Assembly: GCA_903772945.1 (NCBI GenBank)
Contig: CAICTM010000429.1
Coordinates: 1-64,000, forward strand
DNA: 64,000 bases
Direction of reading: 5' to 3'
DNA from: Seminavis robusta
Taxonomy: Eukaryota; Bacillariophyta; Bacillariophyceae; Naviculales; Naviculaceae
The number at the start of each line of letters is the position of its first letter. Position 1 is the stretch's first letter. Below are positions 63,213 to 64,000 of the stretch, one piece after another. The position numbers and the translations under genes were made by a program. The notes beneath the pieces are model-generated. The model was not told the DNA's origin. It made no database searches and saw only the letters and a program-made list of their open reading frames with translations.

Positions 63213-63617
63213 ATGTTGGACGAAGCCTTGGATTATTCTTCGGCTGAAGCCTCTTCATCCAAGCTATCCAAGCCGATCGATCCTTACGAGAATCCTCGCA
63301 CATCTACTATCAAGCCTGAGCCATTCGGGGGCCCGCGGGGGGTCTCCATGGATGTCTCCTGTGCAGAACTGAAAGCCATCCTCGTTGAAACCATACCAAC
63401 TCGGCAAGGTTTTCTTTCTCCGCCCAGGTTGGAGAACTTTAGAGAGCAAGGGCCAGTCTCCCGTTTTCTGCAGTATCAGATTACTTTCTATTCTCTTACT
63501 GATGATTACCTAGGAAACACCATTGTCGAGTCCTTTTCACACGGTCGACCGCCACGGGATAACAACAACAGGAGGAAGGGGCTTCCATCCCTATTGAGGA
63601 AATGTAAAGAACGATGA
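63213..63617 (+). CDS. Hypothetical short protein (134 aa)
   Basis: An ATG-to-TGA frame of 134 codons starting MLDEALDYSSAEASSSKLSK and ending in a basic tail (NNNRRKGLPSLLRKCKER). I recognise no domain, signal peptide or membrane segment. Composition is charged and not obviously repetitive, but the frame is short and sits in repeat-rich spacer. It may be a lineage-specific gene, an exon or chance. Confidence 0.25.
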   Translation: MLDEALDYSSAEASSSKLSKPIDPYENPRTSTIKPEPFGGPRGVSMDVSCAELKAILVETIPTRQGFLSPPRLENFREQGPVSRFLQYQITFYSLTDDYLGNTIVESFSHGRPPRDNNNRRKGLPSLLRKCKER

Positions 63618-63679
63618 ACCGACAGTTAATCATCTAGCCAGCTAGATAGTACCCACAACGAGTAACTAGATACCATTGT

Positions 63680-64000
63680 CTTGTCGATCGATACGTAATT
63701 AGGAGACGGATAACTCCAGCACGACCAATCTGCAGTCCGAGCAAAGGAGATCGTCGTCGAGTCGAGTCGAGTCGAGTCATTGAACGAAAGGCAACAGTCG
63801 TCGTCAACCAGAGGGGGGTGCAATAAGTCTCTCCGAACCACCGAGGGTGACGGGTTTCCTCAAGGACGAAGGCAGGACACAAGAACCCCTTCCAACATAT
63901 TTCCTCGCCCTCCATGGCGTGGAACTTTGAACGTGGTGGAGGATGTGGACGGATCAATCGAATGAATGACACAAAAAGGGGGGTTTTAGAGTACCGTAGG
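63680..64000. repeat. Dispersed repeats at the window end
   Basis: Bases about 63683-63758 resemble 21783-21848 (GATCGATA..TAATTAGGAGAC / CTGCAG..C / CAAAGGAGATCGTCGTCGA) and end in a (GAGTC)n run. Bases 63825-63995 are copy 2 of the repeat at 59030-59240 (CCGAACCACC ... CCATGGCGTGGAAC ... GAATGAATGACACAA ... GGGGGGTTTTA). The window ends inside or just after it. Confidence 0.55.

Overview
The window looks like nuclear DNA of a eukaryotic microalga, most likely a pennate diatom. The genes are widely spaced on both strands and mostly intronless. The four introns I can place are short (about 90-200 bp) with GT...AG ends. The gene set is typical of stramenopile algae: membrane-anchored LRR proteins, secreted von Willebrand factor D (vWD) proteins, a multi-FAS1 protein, a CRAL-TRIO protein, a calpain, a UBR-type E3 ligase and an ankyrin/TPR protein. 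No operons, organelle genes, rRNA, convincing tRNA or CRISPR arrays were seen. Species assignment is inference.

Layout. 0-13 kb: a TCG-rich stretch, a 5'-truncated LRR gene, a CRAL-TRIO (Sec14-like) gene, a three-exon FAS1 gene and a 918-aa LRR membrane protein, followed by two copies of a terminal-inverted-repeat element. 13-22 kb: two vWD genes on the minus strand, separated by two more copies of that element and a minisatellite. 22-35 kb: a large ankyrin / RanBP2 zinc finger / TIR-like / TPR gene with an in-frame TGA, an LRR membrane protein, a calpain with a histone-H1-like tail and a fucosyltransferase-like enzyme. 35-44 kb: a fifth element copy, two relics of vWD genes, a near-identical inverted copy of the LRR gene, a secreted alpha/beta hydrolase, a shorter LRR paralogue and a secreted protein of unknown function. 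45-50 kb: a DUF262-HNH nuclease with an apparent mitochondrial presequence, and a third vWD gene. 50-64 kb: a 2624-residue UBR E3 ligase with one intron, a fourth vWD gene with a different N-terminus, and repeat-rich spacer.

Two themes stand out. The first is local gene-family growth. Four vWD genes plus relics, and four LRR genes including two fragments or short forms, show recent copying, inversion, truncation and decay, with repeat elements lying between the copies. The second is possible defence biology. The DUF262-HNH protein has the architecture of bacterial GmrSD-like (type IV restriction) enzymes but carries a presequence pointing to an organelle. The ankyrin/zinc-finger/TIR-like/TPR protein resembles an innate-immune receptor and keeps a WCxxE motif like that of TIR NADases. 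The two genes are 19 kb apart and nothing shows that they act together. All functional statements come from motifs read by eye, with no database search.
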